Of a stretch of DNA of 64,000 nucleotides, positions 56,281-64,000 are shown one piece after another. Source of the stretch: Nocardia sp. NBC_01730 (lineage in GTDB: Bacteria > Actinomycetota > Actinomycetes > Mycobacteriales > Mycobacteriaceae); assembly GCF_035920445.1 (NCBI RefSeq), contig NZ_CP109162.1:2728001-2792000 (forward strand), given 5' to 3'. The notes under the pieces are model-generated. The model did no database searches. It was not told the DNA's origin and saw nothing but the letters and a program-made list of their open reading frames with translations. Both the position numbers and the translations under genes were made by a program. Numbering within the stretch: the stretch's first letter is position 1; the number at the start of each line of letters is the position of its first letter.

Positions 56281-56514
56281 CTACTGCCTCCTGCGGCGAT
56301 TGGCTCCGCCCCGACTGCGGAGCTGCACATGCGACTCCACCAGCACGTTATGGACGAAGCCATAGGAACGGCCGGTGGACCGCGCCAGTGACCGGATGCT
56401 CGCACCCGCCTCGTATTGCTTCTTCAGCTGGGTCTGTAGGCGGTCGCGTGACTTCCCGGTGACACGTGTGCCCTTACCCAATGTGGTCTTGCCTTGTGTG
56501 GGCCTGTCGCTCAT
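56281..56514 (-). CDS. Small helix-turn-helix DNA-binding protein (Rv1473A-like)
   Basis: 77-aa basic protein: DRLQTQLKKQYEAGASIRSLARSTGRSYGFVHNVLVESHVQLRSRGG. This HTH family is widespread in actinobacteria, and in M. tuberculosis its member Rv1473A lies between the ABC-F gene Rv1473 and acnR. Here the ABC-F side is kept (82 bases upstream of the HTH gene) but the acnR side has been displaced by the 19.6-kb accessory block, so this gene marks its right edge. Role unknown; probable regulator. Confidence 0.85.
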   Translation of the reverse strand: MSDRPTQGKTTLGKGTRVTGKSRDRLQTQLKKQYEAGASIRSLARSTGRSYGFVHNVLVESHVQLRSRGGANRRRRQ

Positions 56515-56595
56515 GGCTTCCTCCGAGTCGCCGAGCAGCGTCTTTCCAGGCTAAGCACTCAGCAGGCCATGATCAACAGGTTCATGTGATGAAAC

Positions 56596-58227
56596 TCACG
56601 CAAGCTGAATAAGTTCCAGGTACTCGGTCGACCAGTGGTCTTCCGTCCCGTCCGGAAGCAGAATCACCCGTTCCGGAGACAGCGCCTCCGCTGCGCCCGG
56701 GTCGTGCGTCACCAGCACGACCGCGCCCGCGTAGGTGCGCAGCGCGTCCAGCACCTGCTCCCGCGACACCGGATCGAGGTTGTTCGTCGGCTCGTCCAGC
56801 AACAGCACGTTCGCCGCCGAGGAGACCAGACCGGCCAGCGCAAGGCGGGTCTTCTCACCGCCGGACAAGGTGCCCGCAGGCTGCTCCAGCTGCGGACCGG
56901 AGAACATGAACGCACCGAGCAGGCCGCGCAGATCCTGTTCGCCGGCGTCCGGGGCGGCGTGGCGGATGTTCTCCCACACGGTGGCGTTGTCGTCCAGGGT
57001 GTCGTGCTCCTGGGCGAAGTACCCCACCTTCAGACCGTGCCCAGGCACCAATGCGCCCGCGGTCGGCTGCTCCGCCCCGGCCAGCAGGCGCAGCAGCGTG
57101 GTCTTGCCCGCGCCGTTGAGCCCAAGCACCACGACCCGGCTGCCCCGGTCGATCGCCAGGTCGACGCCGGTGAAGATCTCCAGCGAGCCGTAGACCTTGG
57201 TCAGGTTCTCGGCCATCAGTGGCGTCTTGCCGCAGGGCGCGGGCTCGGGGAACTTGATCCTGGCGACCTTGTCCGCGACGCGCACATCGTCGAGTTCCGC
57301 CATCAGGCGGTCGGCGCGCTTGGCCATGTTCTGCGCCGCAGTGGCTTTAGTGGCCTTCGCGCCGAGCTTGGCCGCCTGCGCGCGCAACGCGCTCGCCTTC
57401 TTCTCGGCGTTCGCGCGTTCGCGCCGACGGCGCTGTTCATCGGTGGCACGGGCGTCCAGGTACTTCTTCCAGCCCATGTTGTAGACATCGGCCTCGCCGC
57501 GCACCGCGTCCAAGAACCACACCTTGTTGACCACGTCAGCCAGCAGCTCGACGTCGTGGCTGATCACGATCAGCCCGCCGTCGTGGTTCTGCAGGAAGCC
57601 GCGCAGCCAGGTGATCGAGTCGGCGTCGAGATGGTTGGTCGGTTCGTCCAGCAGCAGGATGGTGTCCGAGCGACCGCCACTGCCGTCGGAGGCCGCGAAC
57701 AGGATGCGCGCCAATTCGATTCGGCGGCGCTGACCGCCGGACAGGGTGCGCAACGCCTGGCCGAGCACTCGGTCGGGTAGGCCCAGGCTGTGGCAGATGC
57801 GCGCCGCCTCGCTCTCGGCCACGTAGCCGCCGAGCGCGGAGAAGCGCTCCTCGAGCCTGCCGTACTTGCGGACCGCCTTCTCCCGCTCTTTCTCGTCGGC
57901 GACCTCCGCCATCAGCGCCTGCTGCTTCTCCATGTCGCGGATCAGCGTGTCCAGGCCGCGCGCGGACAGCACCCGGTCGCGGGCCAGCACGTCGAGGTTG
58001 CCCTCACGCGGATCCTGCGGCAGGTAACCGATATCGCTGGAACGCAGGATCTTTCCCGCGTACGGCTCGCCCTCGCCCGCCAAAATACGCAGCGTCGTGG
58101 TCTTGCCGGCACCGTTGCGCCCGACCAGCCCGATCCGGTCGCCTGCCTGCACCCGCAGCGCCGGTCCTTGGGCCGACAGCAGGGTGCGGACGCCGGCCCG
58201 GACCTCCAGGTCGGTCGCGGTGATCAC
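56596..58227 (-). CDS. ABC-F family ATPase (Rv1473-like)
   Basis: 543-aa protein with two ATP-binding cassettes and no membrane domain. NBD1: GLVGRNGAGKTTTLRIL, LSGGQRRRIELARIL, ILLLDEPTNHLD; NBD2: VLGLNGAGKTTLLRLL, LSGGEKTRLALAGLV, VLLLDEPTNNLD. The interdomain linker (about 245-330) is long, charged and Ala/Lys/Arg-rich as in ribosome-acting ABC-F proteins. GTG start 58227 with GAGGAGAAG just upstream. Probably a translation factor or ribosome-protection protein rather than a macrolide exporter, though it is often annotated as one. Confidence 0.94.
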   Translation of the reverse strand: MITATDLEVRAGVRTLLSAQGPALRVQAGDRIGLVGRNGAGKTTTLRILAGEGEPYAGKILRSSDIGYLPQDPREGNLDVLARDRVLSARGLDTLIRDMEKQQALMAEVADEKEREKAVRKYGRLEERFSALGGYVAESEAARICHSLGLPDRVLGQALRTLSGGQRRRIELARILFAASDGSGGRSDTILLLDEPTNHLDADSITWLRGFLQNHDGGLIVISHDVELLADVVNKVWFLDAVRGEADVYNMGWKKYLDARATDEQRRRRERANAEKKASALRAQAAKLGAKATKATAAQNMAKRADRLMAELDDVRVADKVARIKFPEPAPCGKTPLMAENLTKVYGSLEIFTGVDLAIDRGSRVVVLGLNGAGKTTLLRLLAGAEQPTAGALVPGHGLKVGYFAQEHDTLDDNATVWENIRHAAPDAGEQDLRGLLGAFMFSGPQLEQPAGTLSGGEKTRLALAGLVSSAANVLLLDEPTNNLDPVSREQVLDALRTYAGAVVLVTHDPGAAEALSPERVILLPDGTEDHWSTEYLELIQLA

Positions 58228-58398
58228 AAACTTCTCCTCGCGGATTGATGGTGCTGGACGGTTGCTGCTCGATTGTGCGACCCGACGCGCACAAGAACCA
58301 CCGATTTTACCCGGGACGAACGGCCGCCGCGCCACCCAGCCTCGCGCATGTGACGGCGGTAACGGAATGCGCCGACAGCTGCGCTAGCGTGCCATGGC

Positions 58399-59163
58399 AT
58401 GAGTACCGATCTATTTGGCAAGAGCGCTCTGGTCACGGGAGCCAGCCGGGGCATCGGCAAGGCGGTGGCGGCGGAGCTGCTCAACCGCGGCGCGAATGTG
58501 TTGATCACCGCACGCAAGAAGGAACCGCTGGAGGAGGCGGCCGGCGAGTTGCGCGGTTTGGGCCACCCGGGCCAGGTCATCGCGCTGGCAGGCAACTCCG
58601 GCGTCGCGGAGGATCGGGCGGCCGCGGTCGAGCGCGCGGTCGCGGAGTTCGGTTCGCTGGACGTCCTGATCAACAACACCGGCATCAACCCCGTGTTCGG
58701 CTCCCTGATGGAGGCCGACTTGGACGCGGTGCGCAAGATCTTCGACGTCAACGTGGTCGCGGCGCTCGGTTATGTCCAGGAGGCATTCAGGGAGTGGATG
58801 CGCGACCACGGCGGCGCCGTGGTCAACGTGGCCAGCGTGGCAGGTATCCGCTCCACCGGCGTGATCGCGGCCTACGGCGCGTCCAAGGCCGCACTGATCC
58901 GCCTTACCGAAGAACTCGCCTGGCAACTCGGGCCGAAGATCCGGGTGAACGCGGTCGCTCCCGGCGTGATCAAGACGAAGTTCGCCAACGCGCTGTACTC
59001 GGCCGACGAGGAGCAGGCCGCGAGCGTGTACCCGATGAAGCGGCTCGGATCTCCGGAGGACGTGGCGCGGCTGATCGGGTTCCTGGCTTCGGACGAGGCC
59101 GCGTGGATCACCGGCGAGACGGTGCGGGTGGACGGCGGGCTGCTGTCCACCGGCGGACTGTGA
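58399..59163 (+). CDS. Short-chain dehydrogenase/reductase (SDR)
   Basis: 254-aa classical SDR. LVTGASRGIGKAVAAEL cofactor site, DVLINNTGIN, VVNVASVAGIRSTGVIAAYGASK with the catalytic Ser and Tyr-x-x-x-Lys, and VAPGVIKTKFA. Resembles the FabG-like oxidoreductases of mycobacteria of undefined substrate. Divergent from the ABC-F gene; a hairpin separates it from the convergent MMPL gene. Confidence 0.9.
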   Translation: MSTDLFGKSALVTGASRGIGKAVAAELLNRGANVLITARKKEPLEEAAGELRGLGHPGQVIALAGNSGVAEDRAAAVERAVAEFGSLDVLINNTGINPVFGSLMEADLDAVRKIFDVNVVAALGYVQEAFREWMRDHGGAVVNVASVAGIRSTGVIAAYGASKAALIRLTEELAWQLGPKIRVNAVAPGVIKTKFANALYSADEEQAASVYPMKRLGSPEDVARLIGFLASDEAAWITGETVRVDGGLLSTGGL

Positions 59164-59193
59164 CGATCCGTCCACACGCAGGCAACCGCCCTA

Positions 59194-59230
59194 CCGGCAC
59201 GCCGGCGCGTCGAGCGCGTCGGCGTGCCGG
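59194..59230. terminator. Hairpin between convergent SDR and MMPL genes
   Basis: CCGGCACGCCG (59194-59204) pairs with CGGCGTGCCGG (59220-59230); the loop itself has GCGCGT/GCGCGT symmetry. Likely a bidirectional terminator without T-run. Confidence 0.6.
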
Positions 59231-59238
59231 ACCGCGGG

Positions 59239-61449
59239 TCAGAGCCGGACGGGCTGACGCCAATCCGCTCGATCGGGCGTCACGAGTGCGGACGGCCCCT
59301 CCTCGATGCCGAAGCGCCGGCGCAGCTTGCGCAACGGTTCCGGCGCGTACCAGTTCCAATCGCCCAGCAACTCCATGGCCGCGGGCAGCAGGAATCCGCG
59401 CACCAGGGTCGCGTCCACCAGCACCGCGAGCGGCAAGCCGATGCCTAACGCCTTCATGAAAGTGATGTCGGAGGCGAGGAAGCCGAGGAACACCACCGAA
59501 ATCAGCACCGCCGCCGCCGTGACGATCCGGCCGATCCGTTCCAGTCCCGAGGTGACGGCCAGCGCGTTGGATCTGGTGCGCCGATACTCCTCGCGGATGC
59601 GGGCCAGCAGGAACACCTGGTAGTCCATGGCGAGGCCGAACGCCACACCGAACAACAGGACCGGCACCGTCGGCGGCAGGTCACCGGTGACGGTGAAGCC
59701 AAGGAGCCCGGACAGGTGCCCGTCCTGGAAGATCCAGACCAGCGCGCCGAAGGTCGCGGTCAGGCTGAGCACGCTGAGCACTACCGCGAGCAGCGGCAGC
59801 ACCGCACTTCCGGTGAGCACGAACAGCACGATCAACAAGATCAGCACGACGAAGGCGAGCGCGTACGGCAGCGCCGATATCACCGAGTCGATCGCGTCCG
59901 CGTTCGCCGCCGCCACGCCGCCGACCAAGACCGGTGTGGCGGCGGGTACGGCACGAATGTCGCCCGCGATCCGGTCCAGCACAACGGGATCGGTGGTGTC
60001 CGGAACCACCGCGAGGTAGGCGGCGTTCACCGCGCGGAAGCGATCATCGGCCAGGGCGGGTGCGGCGAGCAGGCCGCCGTGACTGTAGCTGCCGGTGGCG
60101 GTATCGACCCGGTGGACGTTCTCGATATTCGACAGCTTCCTGGCGTATGCATCCAACCCCGCTGCGCTGTAAGCGCTCTCGGGCAGCACGGCGAACAGCC
60201 CGTTCTGCTCGGTGGCGGCGAAATCGCGCTGGATCGTCTCGGTGACCTGGCGGTTGTTCATCGACTCCGGTAGCGAACGTTCGTCGGGGAAGCCGAGATT
60301 CACGCCGAGGAACGGCGCGCCGAGCACGAGCAGCAGCCCGGTGATCGCGACGCCGATGGGCACCGGCCGCATCATCACGAACCGGGCGAGGCGATGCCAG
60401 GCACCCTCGCCAGGGGCGGGCCGCGCGGCGCGCAGGAACCACCACAACCGGCCGCTGTCGATTCTGGCGCCGAGCACGAACAGGATCGCGGGCAGCACGG
60501 TCAGCGCGACTGTCGCCGCGATCACCGCGACCGCGAGCCCCGCGTACCCCATGGAACGCACGGCCGGCATTGGGAAGAACAGCAGACCCGACAGCGCGAC
60601 CGCGACGGTGGCGGCCGAGAACACGACGGTGCGGCCCGCCGAGCGCATCGTCGCGACCACCGCGGCCGCGGGCTGCTGCCCGGCGACCAGTTCGTCGCGG
60701 TAGCGGCTGATGATCAGGAGGCTGTAGTCGATCGCGAGGCCGAGCCCGAGCAGGGCGGCGACGTCGGTCGCGGTCGCCGCGAGGTCGGTGACGCTCGCGA
60801 TCAGCCACAACGCGCCCATGGTGATCAGCACCGTGACCATGGCGACGACCAGAGGCAGGCCGGCCGCGACCAGACCGCCGAAGACAAGCAGCAACGCGAC
60901 CAGCGCGATCGGGAAGGCGATGGACTCGCCGAGGACGACATCCTTCTCGCTCTGTTGCACCGTCTCGTGCAGCAGCATCGCGTAGCCGCCGACCCGTACC
61001 TCGAGCGGGCCGTGCGTGCCGCCGAACCGGTCGGCGAGATCGCCGACACGCTTCTCGACTTCGGCTTCCTCGCCGAGGATGCCGGCCATGATCAGGCCCT
61101 TGGTACCGTCGGCGCTGCGCAGCCGGGGTGACCTGTCGGTCCAGTACGAGGTGACGCCTGCGACGCCTGCCACGGACGTCAGCTCGGTGACCAGCTTCGT
61201 CGCGGCGGTGGCCGAGGCGTCGTCGTCCACCGACTCGCGCGTCTGCACCAGCAGCACGAGGTTCGGCGTGGCCTGGCCGAAGGTGTCGCGGAGGACCGCT
61301 GCCGCCTGGCTGGATTCGCTGCCGGGGTCGATGTAGCCCCCGCCATGCACTCTGTCGAACAATGTCGCGCTGAGCGTGCCCATCACCAGTGCGAGCACCG
61401 CGAACGCGCCCAGGATCCACCGGCTGCGCCGTATGGTCAGCTCGAACAC
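59239..61449 (-). CDS. MMPL-family RND transporter
   Basis: 736-aa exporter of the mycobacterial-membrane-protein-large family, typical for lipid or small-molecule export in mycolate bacteria. GTG start at 61449 with AGGGGAAA upstream. Membrane helix ILGAFAVLALVMGTL at the N-terminus, an extracytoplasmic loop, then a bundle of helices including LLGLGLAIDYSLLIISRYRDEL (with the proton-relay Asp-Tyr), and the same pattern repeated in the second half (GVAFGLAMDYQVFLLARIREEY). Both halves are complete. No partner lipid-synthesis gene is adjacent. Confidence 0.93.
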   Translation of the reverse strand: MFELTIRRSRWILGAFAVLALVMGTLSATLFDRVHGGGYIDPGSESSQAAAVLRDTFGQATPNLVLLVQTRESVDDDASATAATKLVTELTSVAGVAGVTSYWTDRSPRLRSADGTKGLIMAGILGEEAEVEKRVGDLADRFGGTHGPLEVRVGGYAMLLHETVQQSEKDVVLGESIAFPIALVALLLVFGGLVAAGLPLVVAMVTVLITMGALWLIASVTDLAATATDVAALLGLGLAIDYSLLIISRYRDELVAGQQPAAAVVATMRSAGRTVVFSAATVAVALSGLLFFPMPAVRSMGYAGLAVAVIAATVALTVLPAILFVLGARIDSGRLWWFLRAARPAPGEGAWHRLARFVMMRPVPIGVAITGLLLVLGAPFLGVNLGFPDERSLPESMNNRQVTETIQRDFAATEQNGLFAVLPESAYSAAGLDAYARKLSNIENVHRVDTATGSYSHGGLLAAPALADDRFRAVNAAYLAVVPDTTDPVVLDRIAGDIRAVPAATPVLVGGVAAANADAIDSVISALPYALAFVVLILLIVLFVLTGSAVLPLLAVVLSVLSLTATFGALVWIFQDGHLSGLLGFTVTGDLPPTVPVLLFGVAFGLAMDYQVFLLARIREEYRRTRSNALAVTSGLERIGRIVTAAAVLISVVFLGFLASDITFMKALGIGLPLAVLVDATLVRGFLLPAAMELLGDWNWYAPEPLRKLRRRFGIEEGPSALVTPDRADWRQPVRL

Positions 61450-62056
61450 TGCGTTTCCCCTAACTCGTTCCGCCGCACCGTCCTCGGACTCCCGCGGTGT
61501 CGCCGGTTCGGCCAACCTGCCCGGCGCGCCACGACAGCACACCGGTACGCCGAACACATCCTGCCCTCGACACCGGGGCCGGGTGCGTGCGCCAGCGCCC
61601 AGGAATCCTAGCAACGCAGGGCGAAATCCCAGTGAGCGAGAACACATTCCGCACGATGCCGACGGGCGAACGATATTCCTTCGGGGAGCGCGATCCGTTG
61701 TCCACCGCTGGTGCACCGGAGGATGGAGGTTCGCCGAGTCATCACGGACGACAGCCGAACGGCGATTTCGAACACCAGACCCGCCGGGTCCGAAGGGTTC
61801 GCTCGTTCACCGTTTCCGACGACAGGCGGAGCCCGCGTCGGCTCAGCGGGAGAATCGGACCGACCTCGCTCGCAGTTGATTCCCGCGGCGGTAGCCGGTA
61901 TGAGCTCGCTCGCACAGCGCCGGTATCGAACGCCTACGGGAGCGCCCGTCGGAGCGAACGCGGCGGATAGGCTCCGACCACCGAGCGAGCGAAAGGGGCG
62001 GACCAGACGATGCACCGAGGCGCACCCCGCACGGCGCGACCGGGCCGGGGCACGGC
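61450..62056. other. Intergenic region, 607 bases
   Basis: Divergent promoter region between the MMPL and cyclase genes. Open frames exist on both strands but amino-acid composition is Arg/Ser/Pro-rich and no ribosome site fits, so I see no gene. A GGATAGGCT -10-like element about 80 bases upstream of the cyclase start is the only promoter candidate. Confidence 0.4.
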
Positions 62057-63145
62057 GTGACACCGGACCTCGTCGTCTGCGGGCTCGGCCCGGCCGGTCG
62101 TGCCCTCGCACACCGCGGCTTGGCGCGCGGACTCACGGTCACCGTCGTCGATCCCCTGCCGGACCGCCCGTGGGCGACCACCTACGCGGCGTGGGCCGAC
62201 GAGCTGCCGGACTGGCTCGCTCCGGAGGCCGTCGCCGCGACGGTGCGTCGGCCGATGGCTTGGGGAACTCACGCGCACCACGTAGACCGCGCATATGTCG
62301 TGCTGGACACCGCGCGGCTGCGCGACTCCCTGCGTCTGGCCGGTGCTCGGGTGATCGCGGACCGGGCGGTAGACATCGCACGCGACAGCGTGGCCCTCGC
62401 GTCGGGCCCGCCACTCACGGCCGGCCGGGTGATCGACGCGCGCGGCGTCGCCCGCTCACCCACCCGTGCCGAGCAGACCGCCTACGGACTGATCCTGGAC
62501 GCCGAGCACTGCGCGGGCCTCGAGACGCTGTTAATGGACTGGCGCGCCGACCATGGCGCCCCGCCCGACGCGCCGCGCTCGTTCCTCTACGCGGTCCCGC
62601 TGGGCGGCGGTCGGATGCTGCTGGAGGAGACCTGTCTGGCGGGGCGCCCGGCGCTGGCGAGCGCCGAGCTGCGTGAGCGCCTGCACCATCGACTGCGCTC
62701 CCGCGGCATCCGGCTCACCGGGACCGAGCCGGTCGAGCGGGTTCGGTTCCCGGTGCAGGGCGGACGACCCAGCCGCCACGCGTTCGGGGCGGCGGGCGGT
62801 TTCCTGCATCCGGCCACCGGGTACAGCGTCGCCGCCGCGCTGGCCGCGGCCGATATGGTGGCGGCGGGCCAGGACGTGTGGCCCACCTCCGCGCGAGCGG
62901 TCCACCATCTGCGCGCCGCCGGACTTCGGACGCTGCTGGCCCTGCCGCCCGCGGACATCCCGCTGTTCTTCGACACGTTCTTCATGCTGTCTCCGGCCGC
63001 GCAACGCGCGTATCTCTCAGGTCGCACCGACCTCAACGGCACCGTCGCGGCGATGCGCTCGCTGTTCACGGCCCTCCCCTGGCAGCTGCGACGGCGTGTC
63101 GCCGCCGCGACACTCGGGATTCCGGTTCACTCGCGCAGGTCGTAG
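62057..63145 (+). CDS. crtL: Lycopene beta-cyclase-like FAD enzyme
   Basis: 362-aa flavoprotein related to bacterial CrtY/CrtL cyclases that convert lycopene ends to beta-rings in carotenoid synthesis. N-terminal dinucleotide fold LVVCGLGPAGRALAHRG, then RVIDARG, FLYAVPLGGGRMLLEETCLA and FGAAGGFLHPATGYSVAAAL, all characteristic. GTG start at 62057. No other crt gene is beside it, so the rest of the pathway must be elsewhere. Ku follows after 22 bases. Confidence 0.88.
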   Translation: MTPDLVVCGLGPAGRALAHRGLARGLTVTVVDPLPDRPWATTYAAWADELPDWLAPEAVAATVRRPMAWGTHAHHVDRAYVVLDTARLRDSLRLAGARVIADRAVDIARDSVALASGPPLTAGRVIDARGVARSPTRAEQTAYGLILDAEHCAGLETLLMDWRADHGAPPDAPRSFLYAVPLGGGRMLLEETCLAGRPALASAELRERLHHRLRSRGIRLTGTEPVERVRFPVQGGRPSRHAFGAAGGFLHPATGYSVAAALAAADMVAAGQDVWPTSARAVHHLRAAGLRTLLALPPADIPLFFDTFFMLSPAAQRAYLSGRTDLNGTVAAMRSLFTALPWQLRRRVAAATLGIPVHSRRS

Positions 63146-63167
63146 TGGTTCGGCGATGATGGAGGGC

Positions 63168-64000
63168 ATGAGATCGATCTGGAAGGGCTCGATCGCATTC
63201 GGGCTGGTGAACGTCCCGGTGAAGGTGTATACGGCCACCGAGGACCACGACATCCGATTCCATCAGGTGCACGCCAAGGACGGCGGTCGGATCAAGTACG
63301 ACCGTGTCTGCACTGTGTGCGGTCAGTCCGTCCAGTACGCCGATATCGACAAGGCCTACGAGTCGCCCGACGGCGACAAGGTCATCCTGACCGACGAGGA
63401 CTTCGCGAAACTGCCGGCGGCGGAGAAGCACGAGGTCCCGGTGCTGCAGTTCGTGCCGTCCGAGCAGATCGACCCGATCCTCTTCGACAAGAGCTACTAC
63501 TTGGAACCGGATTCCAGCACGCCGAAGGCATACGTGCTGCTGGCCAGGACGCTGGAGCAGGTCGACCGCACGGCGCTGGTGCACTTCACGCTTCGCCAGA
63601 AGACCAGGCTTGGGGCATTACGTGTCCGCGACGGCATCCTGGTGCTGCAGACGCTGCTGTGGCCGGATGAGGTCCGCGCCGTCGACTTCGAATCCTTGGA
63701 CGGCGTCGCCGAACCGCGGTCGCAAGAGATCAAGATGGCCGAGACACTGGTCGAGACCATGTCCGACGACTTCGACCCGGACCAGTTCACCGACGAGTAC
63801 CAGATCGAGCTGAAGCGCCTGCTCGACGAGGCGATCGCCAGCGGCACCGGAAAGGTGCCCGAGCAGCCCGAGGCTGCGCCCAGCGCGATGGACGCCGAGG
63901 TGGTCGACCTCGTCGCCGCGTTGCAGCGCAGCCTGGAGGCGAGCGGACGCCGTTCGGCGACCGGCGAGAGCTCCGAGAAGGCCGAGCCGAAGAAGGCGGC
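63168..64000 (+). CDS. ku: Ku, non-homologous end-joining protein (partial)
   Basis: Prokaryotic Ku, which binds double-strand ends and recruits LigD. The first 277 codons are in the window; the C-terminus runs off the right edge. Start taken as ATG 63168 (MRSIWKGSIAFGLVNVPVKV), the family N-terminus; in-frame ATGs at 63156 and 63159 are possible. Core features: FHQVHAKDGGRIKYDRVCTVCG, LARTLEQVDRTALVHFTLRQK and DEYQIELKRLLDEAI. After about residue 230 the sequence turns Glu/Ala/Ser-rich, as in the variable Ku tail. Confidence 0.96.
   Translation, partial: MRSIWKGSIAFGLVNVPVKVYTATEDHDIRFHQVHAKDGGRIKYDRVCTVCGQSVQYADIDKAYESPDGDKVILTDEDFAKLPAAEKHEVPVLQFVPSEQIDPILFDKSYYLEPDSSTPKAYVLLARTLEQVDRTALVHFTLRQKTRLGALRVRDGILVLQTLLWPDEVRAVDFESLDGVAEPRSQEIKMAETLVETMSDDFDPDQFTDEYQIELKRLLDEAIASGTGKVPEQPEAAPSAMDAEVVDLVAALQRSLEASGRRSATGESSEKAEPKKA

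Noticed and set aside
61711..62676. Plus-strand frame of 321 codons overlapping the cyclase gene
   Set aside because: Arg/Pro/Gly-rich out-of-frame shadow; the overlapping frame at 62057 encodes a recognisable FAD cyclase.

Overview
The window is high-GC actinobacterial DNA, most likely from Nocardia or a close relative in the Mycobacteriales. The evidence is a gene block whose content and order match the Mycobacterium tuberculosis region Rv1473 to Rv1488: an ABC-F ATPase, a small HTH protein (Rv1473A type), acnR, acn, an Rv1476-like membrane protein, a RipA-like endopeptidase, moxR, a DUF58 protein, a VWA protein, fabG/mabA, inhA, hemH/cpfC, an Rv1486c-like protein, an NfeD protein and an SPFH protein. 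The mycolate genes mabA-inhA, a CYP136-like P450 and an MMPL transporter fit the same order. Genus assignment is inference from gene content.

Layout. 1-5304: recC and the start of recB (minus strand). 5.5-10 kb: a small conserved-looking protein, a secreted serine hydrolase, a P450 and ndh. 10.3-11.5 kb: a secreted protein with a near-perfect 21-bp tandem repeat. 11.7-13.8 kb: ureF-ureG-ureD without ureABC next to them. 14.4-17.7 kb: an MFS exporter and a divergent TetR regulator sharing two GTAC palindromes, then a quinone-oxidoreductase-like enzyme. 17.8-36.7 kb: an O-methyltransferase and an SGNH hydrolase, then the conserved cell-envelope, mycolate and haem block, ending at aconitase and its regulator AcnR. 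An exact match to the AcnR operator consensus known from Corynebacterium lies upstream of acn.

From 36.7 to 56.3 kb about 20 kb of accessory DNA is wedged between acnR and the small HTH gene, which are close neighbours in M. tuberculosis. It contains a three-part IS3-family element split by two nested insertions (an IS1634-like element and an IS30 element, both with recognisable target duplications), a 5'-truncated P450, a truncated transposase, a truncated unknown gene, and a four-gene minus-strand operon (191-aa unknown, DyP peroxidase, DUF4331 protein, TPR protein). Further along are a truncated Mut7-C ubiquitin-like gene, a second and apparently complete IS3 element, remnants of a PIN-domain gene and a tyrosine recombinase, a lysin B/esterase-like protein, a MarR/cupin divergent pair, and a two-gene unit of a 151-aa protein with a Cys/Ser/Thr/Asp-rich tail followed by an ATP-grasp ligase. 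That last pair looks like a graspetide (omega-ester/amide RiPP) precursor and maturase.

56.3-64 kb returns to ordinary chromosome: HTH, ABC-F ATPase, SDR, MMPL transporter, a lycopene-cyclase-like protein and the start of Ku. The most interesting items are the precursor/ATP-grasp pair, the DyP-DUF4331-TPR operon, the resolved nested insertions, and several pseudogenes readable only by joining frames (a trypsin-like protease at 23.2-23.5 kb and a RibD/DHFR-like reductase at 56.0-56.2 kb).
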